Source: Streptomyces griseosporeus (GTDB lineage: Bacteria > Actinomycetota > Actinomycetes > Streptomycetales > Streptomycetaceae). From it: a DNA stretch of 64,000 bases. Positions 35,772-44,552 of this stretch are shown here, piece by piece. Made by a program: the position numbers and the translations under genes. Position 1 is the first letter of the stretch, and each line of letters starts with the position of its first letter. The stretch lies in NCBI RefSeq assembly GCF_014656055.1, contig NZ_BNBR01000002.1:251164-315163 (forward strand). Direction: 5' to 3'. A model generated the notes under the pieces. That model made no database searches. It was not told the DNA's origin and saw nothing but the letters and a program-made list of their open reading frames with translations.

Positions 35772-36335
35772 TCAGGCGTGGCGGGCGTGACGCCGTGCCG
35801 AGCGAGCCGGGGACGCCGTGCCGTGCAGCCGCCAGGCCGAAGCCAGCACCAGTGCGCCCGAGATCAGCGCGTAGAGGCCGAGCACCTGCGCGACGGTGAT
35901 CGCCCCCACGTCCGGGCGGGCCAGGATCAGCACTCCGGCGACCAGCGAGGCGGCGCCTGCCACGAACAGCAGCCACTCGTGGTGCAGTTCCCGCCGGAAG
36001 TGCACCGCCGCCCAGAGTTCCGCCACGCCGGTGACCACGGCCCACGCGCCGACCACGGCGACCAGCGCGAGCGCGGTGACACCGGGCCAGGCGATGGTGA
36101 TCAGACCGGCCGCGATGCCGAGCACGCCTCCGACAGCGTGCGCCAACCGGTGACCCTTGGCGCCCTCCCTGCGGAGGGCGCCGACCAGGAGGGCGACTCC
36201 GTCCACGAGCGCGTACGCGCCGAACAGCAGCGCCAGCGCCAGGACGGTCACCCCCGGCCAGATCAGGGCCAGGATCCCGAACATCATGGCCGCGCCGCCC
36301 CGCAGGACCAGCATCCACTTGAGCTGCTGACGCAC
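35772..36335 (-). CDS. HdeD-family membrane protein (DUF308)
   Basis: A 187-aa membrane protein with six helices arranged as three DUF308 pairs (MLVLRGGAAMMFGILALIWP, ALALLFGAYALVDGVALLVG, HAVGGVLGIAAGLITIAWPG and so on). The conserved IWPG/AWPG turns after helices are typical of HdeD. It is a paralogue of the DUF308 protein at 27904 but has no N-terminal tail. The GTG at 36335 follows GAAGGGG. Confidence 0.88.
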   Translation of the reverse strand: MRQQLKWMLVLRGGAAMMFGILALIWPGVTVLALALLFGAYALVDGVALLVGALRREGAKGHRLAHAVGGVLGIAAGLITIAWPGVTALALVAVVGAWAVVTGVAELWAAVHFRRELHHEWLLFVAGAASLVAGVLILARPDVGAITVAQVLGLYALISGALVLASAWRLHGTASPARSARRHARHA

Positions 36336-36440
36336 TCGAACACCCCTTCACCGAACGACAGGTCCGTCACCGCGCGCCTCAGGGCGAGGCCGCGGGAGGG
36401 GTGAGTACCCACCGCCGGGCGATGAATGGGCCGCGGCCCT

Positions 36441-36476
36441 CGACGGGTTGACCGACGGGCTGGCCGACGGGGGCTC
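36441..36476. repeat. 12-bp direct repeat, three copies
   Basis: Three tandem 12-bp units each begin CGACGGG (starting at 36441, 36453 and 36465). They lie in the 148-bp gap between the end of the ThDP decarboxylase gene and the start of the HdeD-like gene. A small dyad GGGT-GAGT-ACCC sits nearby at 36399-36410. Function unknown. Confidence 0.6.
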
Positions 36477-36483
36477 ACGGGTG

Positions 36484-38139
36484 CTAGTTCGTCTTCCAGT
36501 TCGCGTTGTCGGGGATCGTCTTGTCCGGCACGTGGACCTGGATCAGGGACGGGCCGCTCGTGTTGCGCAGTGCGCTCGTCACGGCGTCGCTCAGCTCTCC
36601 GTACGTGCCGACCTCCCAGCCCTGGCAGCCGAACACGTCCGCCAGCGCGCTGTAGTTCCACCGGTGCAGCTCGCAGGGCTTGTAGAACGGCTTGTCGGTG
36701 TGGAACACCGACGCGTCGGCGAGCCACTGCTCCACGGCGTAGACGCCGTTGTCGATGACGAAGATGACCGGGTCGAGCCCGAACCGGGTCTGGGTCGAGA
36801 GGCACTGCGCGGTCATCTGGAAGCCGCCGTCGCCGGAGAAGACCAGCACCTTCTGGCCCGGGCTCTTCGCCAGGCAGATCCCCGTCGCGGCGGCCGCACT
36901 GTATCCGATGGCCGAGTAGGACGACTGGACGACGAAGCCTCCGGGGTCGGGCACGTCGAGCAGCAGGCTGCCGAAGTAGTTCATGCTCGCGTCGACGCCG
37001 ACGATGGTGTTCCTGTCGATGTACTGCTGGATGTAGCTGTAGAACCCCTGGTAGGTGATGACATCGGCCTCGCCCACGGCGGGCGCGACGCGTGCCGCCC
37101 GTTCCGGCAGTTTCCGCCCTCTGGGCACGATCTTCTCCGCCAGGATCCCGTCGATCAGGTGCCCCAGCGCCACCTGGCCGGCGAAGAAGGTTCCCCACTT
37201 GACCGCGTCGAACGAGGCGAACGCGGTCTTGCCGTAGTCCGGTTCCCAGCCCAGCGAGTTGATGTCGGTCAGCCACACACCGAGGGCCAGGACGAAATCG
37301 GACGCGTCGACGACATCGATCACGGCCTTCGACGACGCCTGCCCGTCGAGCACGCCGACGAACAGCGGGTCGTCCTCCGACAGGACGGCCTTGCTGAGGA
37401 GTTCCGTGACGAACGGGACGTTCAGCTGCTGGATCAGGCTCAGCGCCTGGTCCTGCAGGCCGAGCCGGTCGATCTCCACACCGAGCCAGATGAGCGGGTT
37501 CTCGGCGTTCTCCAGCTGTGCGCGGATCCGGGCGACCGACTGTTCCAGGCTGGTCTCGTCCGACAGGGCCCGGCCCGGCTGCAGAACGCCCTGCGGCGGC
37601 TCGCACTCCAGGTCGACCATGTCCTGGAGCAGCTCGATGTAGATGGGGCGCCGTTCGCTGATGCACTTGGTGAGCGCGTAGTCGATCAGCGCCGGCGCGA
37701 GGTCGGGGTGGTCGACCCGGATGGCCGCGGCCGTGACGTGCTCGAAGGACTGCAGATCCGTCTCGCGCCCGGTGATGAAGTGATGGGCGCTGAAGCCGGT
37801 CTGCTCGAAGGTGATGGTCTTCTTGACGCTGGGCGTGCCGTTGATCAGGACGAGCGGCACCTTCTCGACATAGGCGCCGGCGACGGCGCCGACGGCACAC
37901 AGCGCGCCCGCGGAGTAGGTGACGCACAGCGCCCCGATCCCCTTGAGTCTGGCGTAGGCGTCCGCCGCGTAACCGGCGTTCACCTCGTTGACCTCCTCGA
38001 CGATGTCGATGCCGTTGGGTGTGACGTACCGGTTCAGCCACTCGATCGAATAGTCCCCGGCGATGGCGAACAGGTGCTCAAGCCCGAGTTGGCGGAGCCG
38101 GTCCACCAGATACCGTCCTACCGTGCAGCCCGTGTCCAT
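36484..38139 (-). CDS. ThDP-dependent decarboxylase (pyruvate/indolepyruvate decarboxylase type)
   Basis: A 551-aa thiamine diphosphate enzyme with the three classical domains. The activating Glu lies in EEVNEVNAGYAADAYARLKG at about 48-67. The His-His pair typical of 2-ketoacid decarboxylases is in GFSAHHFITG at about 115. The ThDP/Mg motif runs SGDGGFQMTAQCLS to VIDNGVY at about 440-475. It would decarboxylate a 2-keto acid or ligate the resulting aldehyde. It is the last gene of the seven-gene GMC operon, 20 bp after the MBL gene, with GGAGG before the ATG at 38139. The natural substrate is unknown. Confidence 0.93.
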   Translation of the reverse strand: MDTGCTVGRYLVDRLRQLGLEHLFAIAGDYSIEWLNRYVTPNGIDIVEEVNEVNAGYAADAYARLKGIGALCVTYSAGALCAVGAVAGAYVEKVPLVLINGTPSVKKTITFEQTGFSAHHFITGRETDLQSFEHVTAAAIRVDHPDLAPALIDYALTKCISERRPIYIELLQDMVDLECEPPQGVLQPGRALSDETSLEQSVARIRAQLENAENPLIWLGVEIDRLGLQDQALSLIQQLNVPFVTELLSKAVLSEDDPLFVGVLDGQASSKAVIDVVDASDFVLALGVWLTDINSLGWEPDYGKTAFASFDAVKWGTFFAGQVALGHLIDGILAEKIVPRGRKLPERAARVAPAVGEADVITYQGFYSYIQQYIDRNTIVGVDASMNYFGSLLLDVPDPGGFVVQSSYSAIGYSAAAATGICLAKSPGQKVLVFSGDGGFQMTAQCLSTQTRFGLDPVIFVIDNGVYAVEQWLADASVFHTDKPFYKPCELHRWNYSALADVFGCQGWEVGTYGELSDAVTSALRNTSGPSLIQVHVPDKTIPDNANWKTN

Positions 38140-38159
38140 GGTGGGGACACCTCCGTGGG

Positions 38160-38987
38160 TCAGTAGTCGCTCGCTCCGCCGAACAGCCGGGGCATGTAGA
38201 TGTCGAAGATTCCGGGGCACCTGCGTTCCGGGTACCGCTGGAGCATGAAGCTCTTGAAGGCGTCGCCGGCCAGCCCGTCGCCGATGGCCTGCCGGGCGGC
38301 GGCGAGGTACTCGACGTTGCGGGCGACCTCGTTCTTGTCGGCCGGCAGGCCGTGGCCCGGCAGGAACAGCACATAGTCGGAGACCAGCATCTCCTGCAGC
38401 ACCCGCATCCAGTGGTCGAGGTGCTTCGTCAGGTACAGGTGGGTTCCGCTGTAGACCAGGTCCTGGGCGACGTACACGCCCACGTCGGGGAGCCTGAGGG
38501 TGAGGTGGTAGTCGATCTCGGTGTCCGTCACCCGGTCGAAGACGTATCTGAGCCCGTCGATGGTCTCCTCGCCGGGGGCGGCCACCTGCTTGGGGATGAC
38601 GATGCGCTCCGGGAGGAGGTCACCGAGCTTCCAGTGGTCGCTGCGGGAGTCCTCGCCGTGGTCGTGGACGAAGGTCATCGTCTCGGACAGGGCGTGGACC
38701 GGGACGTCGGTGAACGCGGTCCCCAGACCGAACCAGTGGTCGGGGTGCCGGTGCGAGAGGTAGAGCCGGTCGATCGGTTTGCCGAGGCTGTCCGCGTAGG
38801 CTCGGAACGCCTTCGCGTAGGGGGCGAGGAACTGCCCGTCGACGAGCACCAGCTGGTTCTGGGTCTCGATGATGTGGGTGGCGTTCGCGATGTTGCTGCC
38901 CGTGAAGGACGCGACGAAGGTGTGGATGCGGACGTCGTCCGTCTGCTTCACGACCATGGCGAGGGGATCTGACACCTGGGCTAGCAT
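38160..38987 (-). CDS. Metallo-beta-lactamase-fold hydrolase
   Basis: A 275-aa MBL-fold protein. The zinc motif is SHRHPDHWFGLG (HxHxDH) at about 80-90, followed by a ligand loop near AQDLVYSGTHLYL and a final His in FLPGHGLPADK. The N-terminus lacks a signal peptide. The ATG at 38987 overlaps the stop of the upstream TIM-barrel gene by 7 bp, showing translational coupling. It may open a lactone or hydrolyse a thioester formed by the sugar-oxidising enzymes upstream. Substrate not assignable. Confidence 0.9.
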   Translation of the reverse strand: MLAQVSDPLAMVVKQTDDVRIHTFVASFTGSNIANATHIIETQNQLVLVDGQFLAPYAKAFRAYADSLGKPIDRLYLSHRHPDHWFGLGTAFTDVPVHALSETMTFVHDHGEDSRSDHWKLGDLLPERIVIPKQVAAPGEETIDGLRYVFDRVTDTEIDYHLTLRLPDVGVYVAQDLVYSGTHLYLTKHLDHWMRVLQEMLVSDYVLFLPGHGLPADKNEVARNVEYLAAARQAIGDGLAGDAFKSFMLQRYPERRCPGIFDIYMPRLFGGASDY

Positions 38988-40006
38988 GCGTGGCCTCTTC
39001 CGCTCCGGGACGGGGCGATCCGCTCGCACAGTTCCTCCAGGCCGGCACGGGCGACGTCGTAGGCGCTCTCGACGCCTTGCACCGGGTCGTCCTCGCCCGG
39101 CCGCCAGAAGCGCCGGCGCGCCATGCGCATGGAGCTGTCGAACGGCGGGATCGCGTTGAACACTTCGATCAGGTAGGGCCCGCGGTACACCGGCTCGATC
39201 TCCTCCGAGACGATGTGCCACGGGATCCAGCTGTCCTTCACCGCTCCCCGGTCGGGTGCGGAGATGTGGACGTAGTAGAGCCGGTCCTGCCGCACCGCTC
39301 GGGCGATGTTGTCCTTGAGGACCGACGGGCCCTGGCTCTCCATCAGGACCTGCGCGGTGTCGACGGTCACGCCGCCCCGCGGGTGCTCCAGGCCCTCCAG
39401 GAAGTCCAGGACCTCGGAGACCATGTTGGGTGGCGGTGTCTCCCAGCTCTTGACGGGTTCGACGGCGAGCTTCACCTGGCGTGCTTCGGCGTACTCCAGC
39501 AGCTCCTCGAAGACGGAGCGCGCCGCGTGATAGCGCGGCTTCATCCACTCCTGCAGGGCGTCGCTCCAGATCGGCTCCCCGGTGTCGGTGACCGGGAAGG
39601 CGCCGTACGGATAGATGAACGGCCCCGACATGATCGAGTCGCCGCCCAGGACCCGTGTGATGTCGACCCGGGACTTGAGGTAGGCGAGGGCCTGCCTGCG
39701 CTGCTCCTCGTAGGGCGACGTCGGGTCGAAGGTGCGGGTGGTCCCCACGTTGGTGGTGAACCGGACGTCCCCCAGACCCGCCTGTGTGAAGGCCTTCTTG
39801 AGGTCGGTGTACCGGTCCACCTCCAGCTTGTGGTCGACGGTCGGGGGCTGGGCGGCGATGTGCACGTCGAAGCCGTCGTAGCCCATGTCGGTCAGGGCTT
39901 CGAGGTGCTGGATCAGGGTCCGGGTGTACCGCGCGTCCTGGGGCCGCAGGTCGGCCGTGAACATGAAGAAGCTGAAGAAGACGTCGCGTCCGAGTGTCGC
40001 GTTCAT
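38981..40006 (-). CDS. Sugar isomerase/epimerase-type TIM barrel (AP2 family)
   Basis: A 341-aa xylose-isomerase-like TIM barrel. The metal-ligand strands are visible: LAVEPVKSWE (Glu), GGVTVDTAQ (Asp), YYVHISAPDRG (His) and YLIEVFN (Glu). It could isomerise, epimerise or beta-eliminate a keto-sugar. The start lies 2 bp after the IolE-like gene's stop; a GTG at 40012 would overlap that stop. It differs clearly from the IolE-like neighbour, so the operon carries two distinct barrels. Confidence 0.88.
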   Translation of the reverse strand: MNATLGRDVFFSFFMFTADLRPQDARYTRTLIQHLEALTDMGYDGFDVHIAAQPPTVDHKLEVDRYTDLKKAFTQAGLGDVRFTTNVGTTRTFDPTSPYEEQRRQALAYLKSRVDITRVLGGDSIMSGPFIYPYGAFPVTDTGEPIWSDALQEWMKPRYHAARSVFEELLEYAEARQVKLAVEPVKSWETPPPNMVSEVLDFLEGLEHPRGGVTVDTAQVLMESQGPSVLKDNIARAVRQDRLYYVHISAPDRGAVKDSWIPWHIVSEEIEPVYRGPYLIEVFNAIPPFDSSMRMARRRFWRPGEDDPVQGVESAYDVARAGLEELCERIAPSRSGRGHAC

Positions 40007-40008
40007 CG

Positions 40009-40932
40009 TCACCAGCCCAGGATGTCGGCGAGGTAGGCGCGGGCCTTCTTCGCGTACGCGAGCGGCACGGCCTTGTTCGGGTCCTGCTCCGCCTCCACGA
40101 CGAGCCACCCCTGGTAACGGGCGTCGGCCAGCACCTCCAGGATGGGCCGGAAGTCGATCGCGCCGTCCCCGGGGACGGTGAACACACCGAGCTGGATGCC
40201 TTCCTGGAAGGACAGGCCCTCCTCGCGCACCCGCCGCACCACCTCGGCCCGTACGCTCTTCAGATGGACGTGGCCGATGCGGTCGGCGTGATCCCGGGCC
40301 ACCTCCAGCGGATCGTCGCCGGCGAAGGCCACGTGTCCGGTGTCGAGCAGCAGGTGGACCAGGTGCGGGTCGGTCGACGCCATGAGCCGGTCGATGTCGG
40401 CCCGGGTCATCACGCCCGTGCCCATGTGGTGGTGGTAGCTGAGCCTCATCCCCGCCGAGGCGGCGATCTTGCCCAGCTCCTCCAGGCCCGAGGTCAGGGC
40501 GTCCCACTGGGCGTCGGTGAAGACCGGACGGTTGGCGAACACGTCCACCGGCAGCAGATGGGAGGACCCGCCGAACTCGGCCACGACCAGCTCTGTTCCG
40601 CCGAGCGCCCTGATGTGGGCCAGGGTGTCCTCGAACGCGGCGATCGTCTTCTGCCGCATCCTGCCGATGGTGAAGTACGTGCTCGTCCACGGCTCGGACA
40701 CCGTGAGGCCCCGCAGGTCGAGGGCCGCCTTGAGCTCGGCGGCGTCGGTGGGGCACTTGTGCCCGAGGCTGCAGCCCTGGAAGCCGGCGAGCGCCATCTC
40801 GCTCACGGCCTGCCCGAAGGAGACACCGGCGTCGATGGTGGGGAAGTCGTCGTTCCACCACAGGGTGCAGCAGACGCCGAGCTTGACCCTGTCCGGGCTG
40901 AGGCGGACGGCTCGTTCCGCTACGTCGGTCAT
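40009..40932 (-). CDS. IolE-like 2-keto-inositol dehydratase/sugar isomerase
   Basis: A 307-aa TIM barrel of the AP2 superfamily. The N-terminal motif VKLGVCCTLWWNDDFPTID resembles inosose dehydratase IolE. Metal-site strands include LVVAEFGGSS, RLSYHHHMGTGV, HLLLDTGHVAFAG, HVHLKSVR and WLVVEAEQDP (final Glu). It would dehydrate or isomerise a keto-cyclitol or 3-keto-sugar. The ATG at 40932 overlaps the stop of the small-subunit gene (ATGA). No iolB, iolC or iolD partner is present, so a standard inositol pathway is unlikely. Confidence 0.88.
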   Translation of the reverse strand: MTDVAERAVRLSPDRVKLGVCCTLWWNDDFPTIDAGVSFGQAVSEMALAGFQGCSLGHKCPTDAAELKAALDLRGLTVSEPWTSTYFTIGRMRQKTIAAFEDTLAHIRALGGTELVVAEFGGSSHLLPVDVFANRPVFTDAQWDALTSGLEELGKIAASAGMRLSYHHHMGTGVMTRADIDRLMASTDPHLVHLLLDTGHVAFAGDDPLEVARDHADRIGHVHLKSVRAEVVRRVREEGLSFQEGIQLGVFTVPGDGAIDFRPILEVLADARYQGWLVVEAEQDPNKAVPLAYAKKARAYLADILGW

Positions 40933-41453
40933 CTTCTCGCCCCTTTCAGGTAGCGGTCCGCGATGCGGGGTGGCCGGGCCCAGGAGCCGTACCCGGGTGC
41001 CTTGGCCCCGGGAGGGTTGGCTCCGATGGCCCGCCACAGCAGCCCCTCCTGGTAGGAGGCGGCGGTGACCGTGGAGGTGCCCACCGCCGCGTGGGCCCCG
41101 TACCGGTCGATCCACTCCGGCGGCAGGGCGTACCACATCCCGGCGTACCAGAGCTTGATGATGTTGCGGGCCACCGGGCCGAGCCGGTCGTCGCTGAAGA
41201 CGCGGTGGCGCAGCGCCCGGTCGAACGCCTCCCCCTCCAGCGGGGTGCGTGTCTGGTTTCCGTTCTCGGCCGCCGCGTCGGCGCGGGCCGCCCGGTGGGC
41301 GTCCAGGAGCGCCGCGACGATCCCGTCACCGCAGGCGGCCCGCACTTTCTCCAGGTAGCCCTCAGCCATGCCGGTGCCGAGCAGATCGGTCTCCTCGAAC
41401 GCGGTGAGATCGACCGACAGGAGCAGGAAGTCCTCAAGCGACGGGGCGGTCAT
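40929..41453 (-). CDS. Sugar dehydrogenase small-subunit-like protein (FAD-SLDH family)
   Basis: A 174-aa protein of the family that includes the small subunits of membrane-bound sorbitol/fructose dehydrogenases. Recognisable parts are FLLLSVDLTAFEETDLLGTG, ARNIIKLWYAGMWY and the C-terminal SYQEGLLWRAIGANPPGAKA. The Tat signal normally present in that family is missing, so the complex would be cytosolic. Four-base overlaps on both sides (ferritin-like gene before, IolE-like gene after) tie it into the operon. It presumably pairs with the GMC catalytic subunit. Confidence 0.88.
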   Translation of the reverse strand: MTAPSLEDFLLLSVDLTAFEETDLLGTGMAEGYLEKVRAACGDGIVAALLDAHRAARADAAAENGNQTRTPLEGEAFDRALRHRVFSDDRLGPVARNIIKLWYAGMWYALPPEWIDRYGAHAAVGTSTVTAASYQEGLLWRAIGANPPGAKAPGYGSWARPPRIADRYLKGARR

Positions 41454-42562
41454 GGTGTCACCGCCCGGGTCGGCTCGCCGGCGTCCCGCGCGGCCGGCTG
41501 ATCGGACCCGGCCGCGGGTTCGATCTCGAAGGTGGGAGCGGCGTGCAGGCCGTCGTGGCCCGGGAGGGGGTTGCAGATCAGCCGGTTGAACCCGTCGCGC
41601 AGGCGGAACATGTCGCACACGGCGTCCTGCAGCAGGGCGGGCCGCCCGTCGAACGCCTGGGTGAGCAGGGCGAGGAGGGCACCGTAGTCGGCGTTGAACT
41701 CCCGTGCCACGCGGGCGAGTTCCGAGCCGGGCGGGTAGTCGGCCAGCTTGGCGCTCACCTTGACGTTGTGCACGTCGTCCCAGGAGATGCTGAGCGGCGG
41801 TCCGGTGGGGGTGCCGGGTTCGTCGCCCTCCTGGTAGTAGCGCCCGAGCTGCAGCTGCCGGAACCGGTAGTAGTGGGCGAGCTCGCCCTCCGCGTCGTAG
41901 ATGCCCGAATCCAGGCCCTCACCCTGGGCGGCGATGAACTGGAGCGCCCGCCGGGCCGAGTCCAGGTCGGTGACGACGATCATCGTCCCGCCGCCGGAGT
42001 AGAAGTACTCGGGGCCCACCTGCCGGGCCGGGTCCCCGCGGAAGAGCGCCGGGTCGTCGGCCGCCACCTTCTCGAGTCCCTCGGTGATCTCTTCGTAGAA
42101 CTCGCCGATGCTGTAGAAGCGCATGCCCTCGGCCGTGGGGCTGGAGACGAGGAGCGGCGCCCTGTCGGCGGGTGCGCTCAGCAGCCGTTCGTCGGCGCTG
42201 GGGGCCTTGCCGGGCCGCTCGATCTTGCAGAACGTCTCGACCGCCTCGGGTGAGAAGGGCCGCAGGTCGACGGTGAAGTCGTCCTCCCCGTCCGGCAGGT
42301 AGGCCGGGTAGGAGGGCACGAAGCCGGGGCGGGTCAGGTCGGGCCGCCCGCCGACGGCGTTCAGGACGTTGGCGACGAGGGTCAGGTGCAGCATCTCCTC
42401 CACCGCGGCCACCCGGATGATGTGGGCGGCGTCGGAGTTGGTGGTGGAGCGTATGGAGTAGTACGCGGTCAGGTACGGGGGGAGCGTGGCGTGTTCGAGT
42501 GCCAGCGCCGCTTCGAGATAGCGGATCAGGTCGTCGCGGTTCTCGATGGTGGACACGGTCAC
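41450..42562 (-). CDS. Ferritin-like protein (VioB/iminophenyl-pyruvate dimer synthase-type domain)
   Basis: A 370-aa protein with an N-terminal ferritin-like four-helix domain. ALALEHATLPPYLTAYYSI and AVEEMLHLTLVANVLNAVGG carry the Glu/His residues of a possible di-iron site. A second pair lies near EGELAHYYRFRQL. Domains of this type occur in VioB and in stand-alone proteins beside GMC oxidoreductases. The GTG at 42562 overlaps the GMC stop codon and follows GGAAGG; GTG 42556 is the alternative. Its role may be oxygen activation or electron handling for the GMC enzyme. Confidence 0.85.
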   Translation of the reverse strand: MTVSTIENRDDLIRYLEAALALEHATLPPYLTAYYSIRSTTNSDAAHIIRVAAVEEMLHLTLVANVLNAVGGRPDLTRPGFVPSYPAYLPDGEDDFTVDLRPFSPEAVETFCKIERPGKAPSADERLLSAPADRAPLLVSSPTAEGMRFYSIGEFYEEITEGLEKVAADDPALFRGDPARQVGPEYFYSGGGTMIVVTDLDSARRALQFIAAQGEGLDSGIYDAEGELAHYYRFRQLQLGRYYQEGDEPGTPTGPPLSISWDDVHNVKVSAKLADYPPGSELARVAREFNADYGALLALLTQAFDGRPALLQDAVCDMFRLRDGFNRLICNPLPGHDGLHAAPTFEIEPAAGSDQPAARDAGEPTRAVTP

Positions 42563-44487
42563 CAGGCCGCCTTCCCTGAGGTGGGCGCAGCGTCGCGCCG
42601 GTTGGAGGTCACGTTGACGGGTGCGGTCTCGGAGTCGAGCCGGGCCAGCATGGCCCGGGCGCTGCGCAGGCACAGGGCGGCGATCGTGAGCGTCACGTTC
42701 GACGTGCCCACCGTCGGCATGCTCCCCCCGCCGACCATGTAGAGGTTCCCGTAGTCCCAGCACCGCTGGTCCGCGTCGACGACCGAGGTCGTCCGGTCGC
42801 GGCCCATCACATGGGTGCCGGCGAGATGGTTGCCGCCGCGGATCTCGTACCCCTCGCCGTCGTGGACGGCGTAGCCCCAGAAGTTCGGGTTGTACGCGGT
42901 GTGGTCCTCGGCGCCCAGCCGGGCGAAGATCCGTTTCGACAGCTGTCGCGCGTAGGCCACGCCCCGCATGGTGTATTCGGGGATGTCGTAGGTGAGGACA
43001 GGCCGCATGTTGCCGAGCGCGTCGATGAAGTCCGGGCTCACGGTGATCCGGTTGCTCGGGTCGGCGGGGACCTCGACCATGAACGCCAGCTGCAGCTGCC
43101 GGGACACCCGGTCCACCAGGCCCTGGCGCAGCGACGCACCGTAGCGGCTGCCGGAGTCCACCAGGCTGATCAGGTCGGTCATGGGGGCGCCGCGGGCCCA
43201 GCCCCAGCCGTCGTTGTGGATGTCGATCGTGAACGCCGCCTGCCGGCTGCGGAAACGGCCTCCGCGCAGGTCGGCGATGCCGCCCGTGCAGACCGTGCCG
43301 CGGAAGGTGCCGGCCGGTTCCGGCAGCAGGCCCCACGCCAGCAGGTAGGCGTGGTCCATGAAGTTGCGGCCCATCAGGCCGCTCGAACCGCGCAGGCCGG
43401 AGGCGAGCATCAGCCGAGGGTTCTCCACCGCGTTGGCGGCGAGGACGAACAGGCGGCCGCGGGCCCTCATCGTCGTGAAGCCGGGGCTGTCGGGCCGGTC
43501 GTAGCGGCGGTACTCGATCTCGGTCACCCGGCGCGTGCGCTCGTCGATGTGCACCTTGTGGGCCACCGCCTGGCCGACCAGGTCCACCCGGCCGGTGCGC
43601 AGGGCCACCGCGAGGGTCTTGCCGGCGTTGTACTTGGCCTGCACCGGGCAGATGGGCACGCAGTTGTTGTTGCCCTGGCAGCGCTCGCCGACCTCGACCT
43701 GGTACGCGCTCACCGCGCCCTGGGGCACATAGCCCTTCCCTCCGTCGTAGTCCGGGTTCGCGATGCCGTTGCGGCCCTGCGGGAACGGCCGGACCCGCAG
43801 CCGCCGCTGCACGCCGTCGAGCTCGACCTCCATCCCGTCGATGTCCTTGGCGACCGTCCGGTCCAGATAGGACAGGGGCAGGCCCTTCATCGGGAAGACG
43901 TAGTCGTCGTCGAAGGTGATGCCGAGGTAGGCCTGGTCCTCCACGTCGGCGGAGACACCGATCTCGCGCTCGGCCTCGCTGTAGTACGGGGCGAGGTCGT
44001 CGTAGGAGAGCGGCCAGTCCGCTCCCTCGCCGTAGAGCGACCGCATGCGGAAGTCCTCGGGCAGCATCCGCAGCGTCTTGCCCTCCCAGTGCATGGTGGT
44101 GCCGCCGAGGACGCGCGTGTAGGTGGTGTCGGTGGCAAAGGGGCCGTTCTGGACGAGGTAGGCCGAGGCGTCGGGCGCCCCCGGGACGATGGGCCGTACG
44201 TCGGTGCCGCGGGGCATCGGGGCGTTGGGGAGGGCCGGGTAGGGGGCCTGGTTGTCCTTGCTGATCGCCTCGTAGAACCGGTTGAGGTAGTCCTCGTAGC
44301 CCCTCAGGGTGAGATCCTCGGCCGGGCCCGCCTCCAGGATCAGCACTCTGCGACCCGCCTGGCTCAGCCTGGCGGCGATCAGGGCGCCGGAGATGCCGCC
44401 TCCGACGATGACGGCGTCGTAGAGATCGTCGGCCGCCACCGCGGGGTCGGTGCGCTGTGCCGCGCCCTCGGGGAACTTCTCGTACAT
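42559..44487 (-). CDS. GMC-family FAD oxidoreductase with Cys cluster
   Basis: A 642-aa GMC oxidoreductase, first of seven overlapping genes. The FAD fold is DAVIVGGGISGALIAARL with Glu in ILEAGP. GGTTMHWEGK is the FAD-contact loop. Catalytic C-terminal residues lie in NHLAGTHVMG (His) and GTSNVTLTIAAL (Asn). A cysteine-rich insert, CQGNNNCVPICPVQAKY, resembles the iron-sulfur hinge of bacterial FAD glucose dehydrogenases. With the small subunit it likely oxidises a sugar, for example at C1 or C3. No export signal is present. Confidence 0.93.
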   Translation of the reverse strand: MYEKFPEGAAQRTDPAVAADDLYDAVIVGGGISGALIAARLSQAGRRVLILEAGPAEDLTLRGYEDYLNRFYEAISKDNQAPYPALPNAPMPRGTDVRPIVPGAPDASAYLVQNGPFATDTTYTRVLGGTTMHWEGKTLRMLPEDFRMRSLYGEGADWPLSYDDLAPYYSEAEREIGVSADVEDQAYLGITFDDDYVFPMKGLPLSYLDRTVAKDIDGMEVELDGVQRRLRVRPFPQGRNGIANPDYDGGKGYVPQGAVSAYQVEVGERCQGNNNCVPICPVQAKYNAGKTLAVALRTGRVDLVGQAVAHKVHIDERTRRVTEIEYRRYDRPDSPGFTTMRARGRLFVLAANAVENPRLMLASGLRGSSGLMGRNFMDHAYLLAWGLLPEPAGTFRGTVCTGGIADLRGGRFRSRQAAFTIDIHNDGWGWARGAPMTDLISLVDSGSRYGASLRQGLVDRVSRQLQLAFMVEVPADPSNRITVSPDFIDALGNMRPVLTYDIPEYTMRGVAYARQLSKRIFARLGAEDHTAYNPNFWGYAVHDGEGYEIRGGNHLAGTHVMGRDRTTSVVDADQRCWDYGNLYMVGGGSMPTVGTSNVTLTIAALCLRSARAMLARLDSETAPVNVTSNRRDAAPTSGKAAW

Positions 44488-44552
44488 GAGGCGGTCACTC
44501 CTCCTCTGTCAGGTGCGCCGGTTCCGGAGCGGCCCGGCCGGTCGGCCGGCCG

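Noticed and set aside
36399..36410. GGGT-GAGT-ACCC as a sixth copy of the regulon palindrome
   Set aside because: The half-sites are in the wrong order and spacing, so it does not fit TCACCC-N5-GGGTGA.
36484..44487. Reading the operon as a standard myo-inositol catabolic cluster
   Set aside because: Only one IolE-like gene is present. IolG, IolB, IolC and a true IolD are missing, and the ThDP enzyme has the His-His pair of ketoacid decarboxylases.
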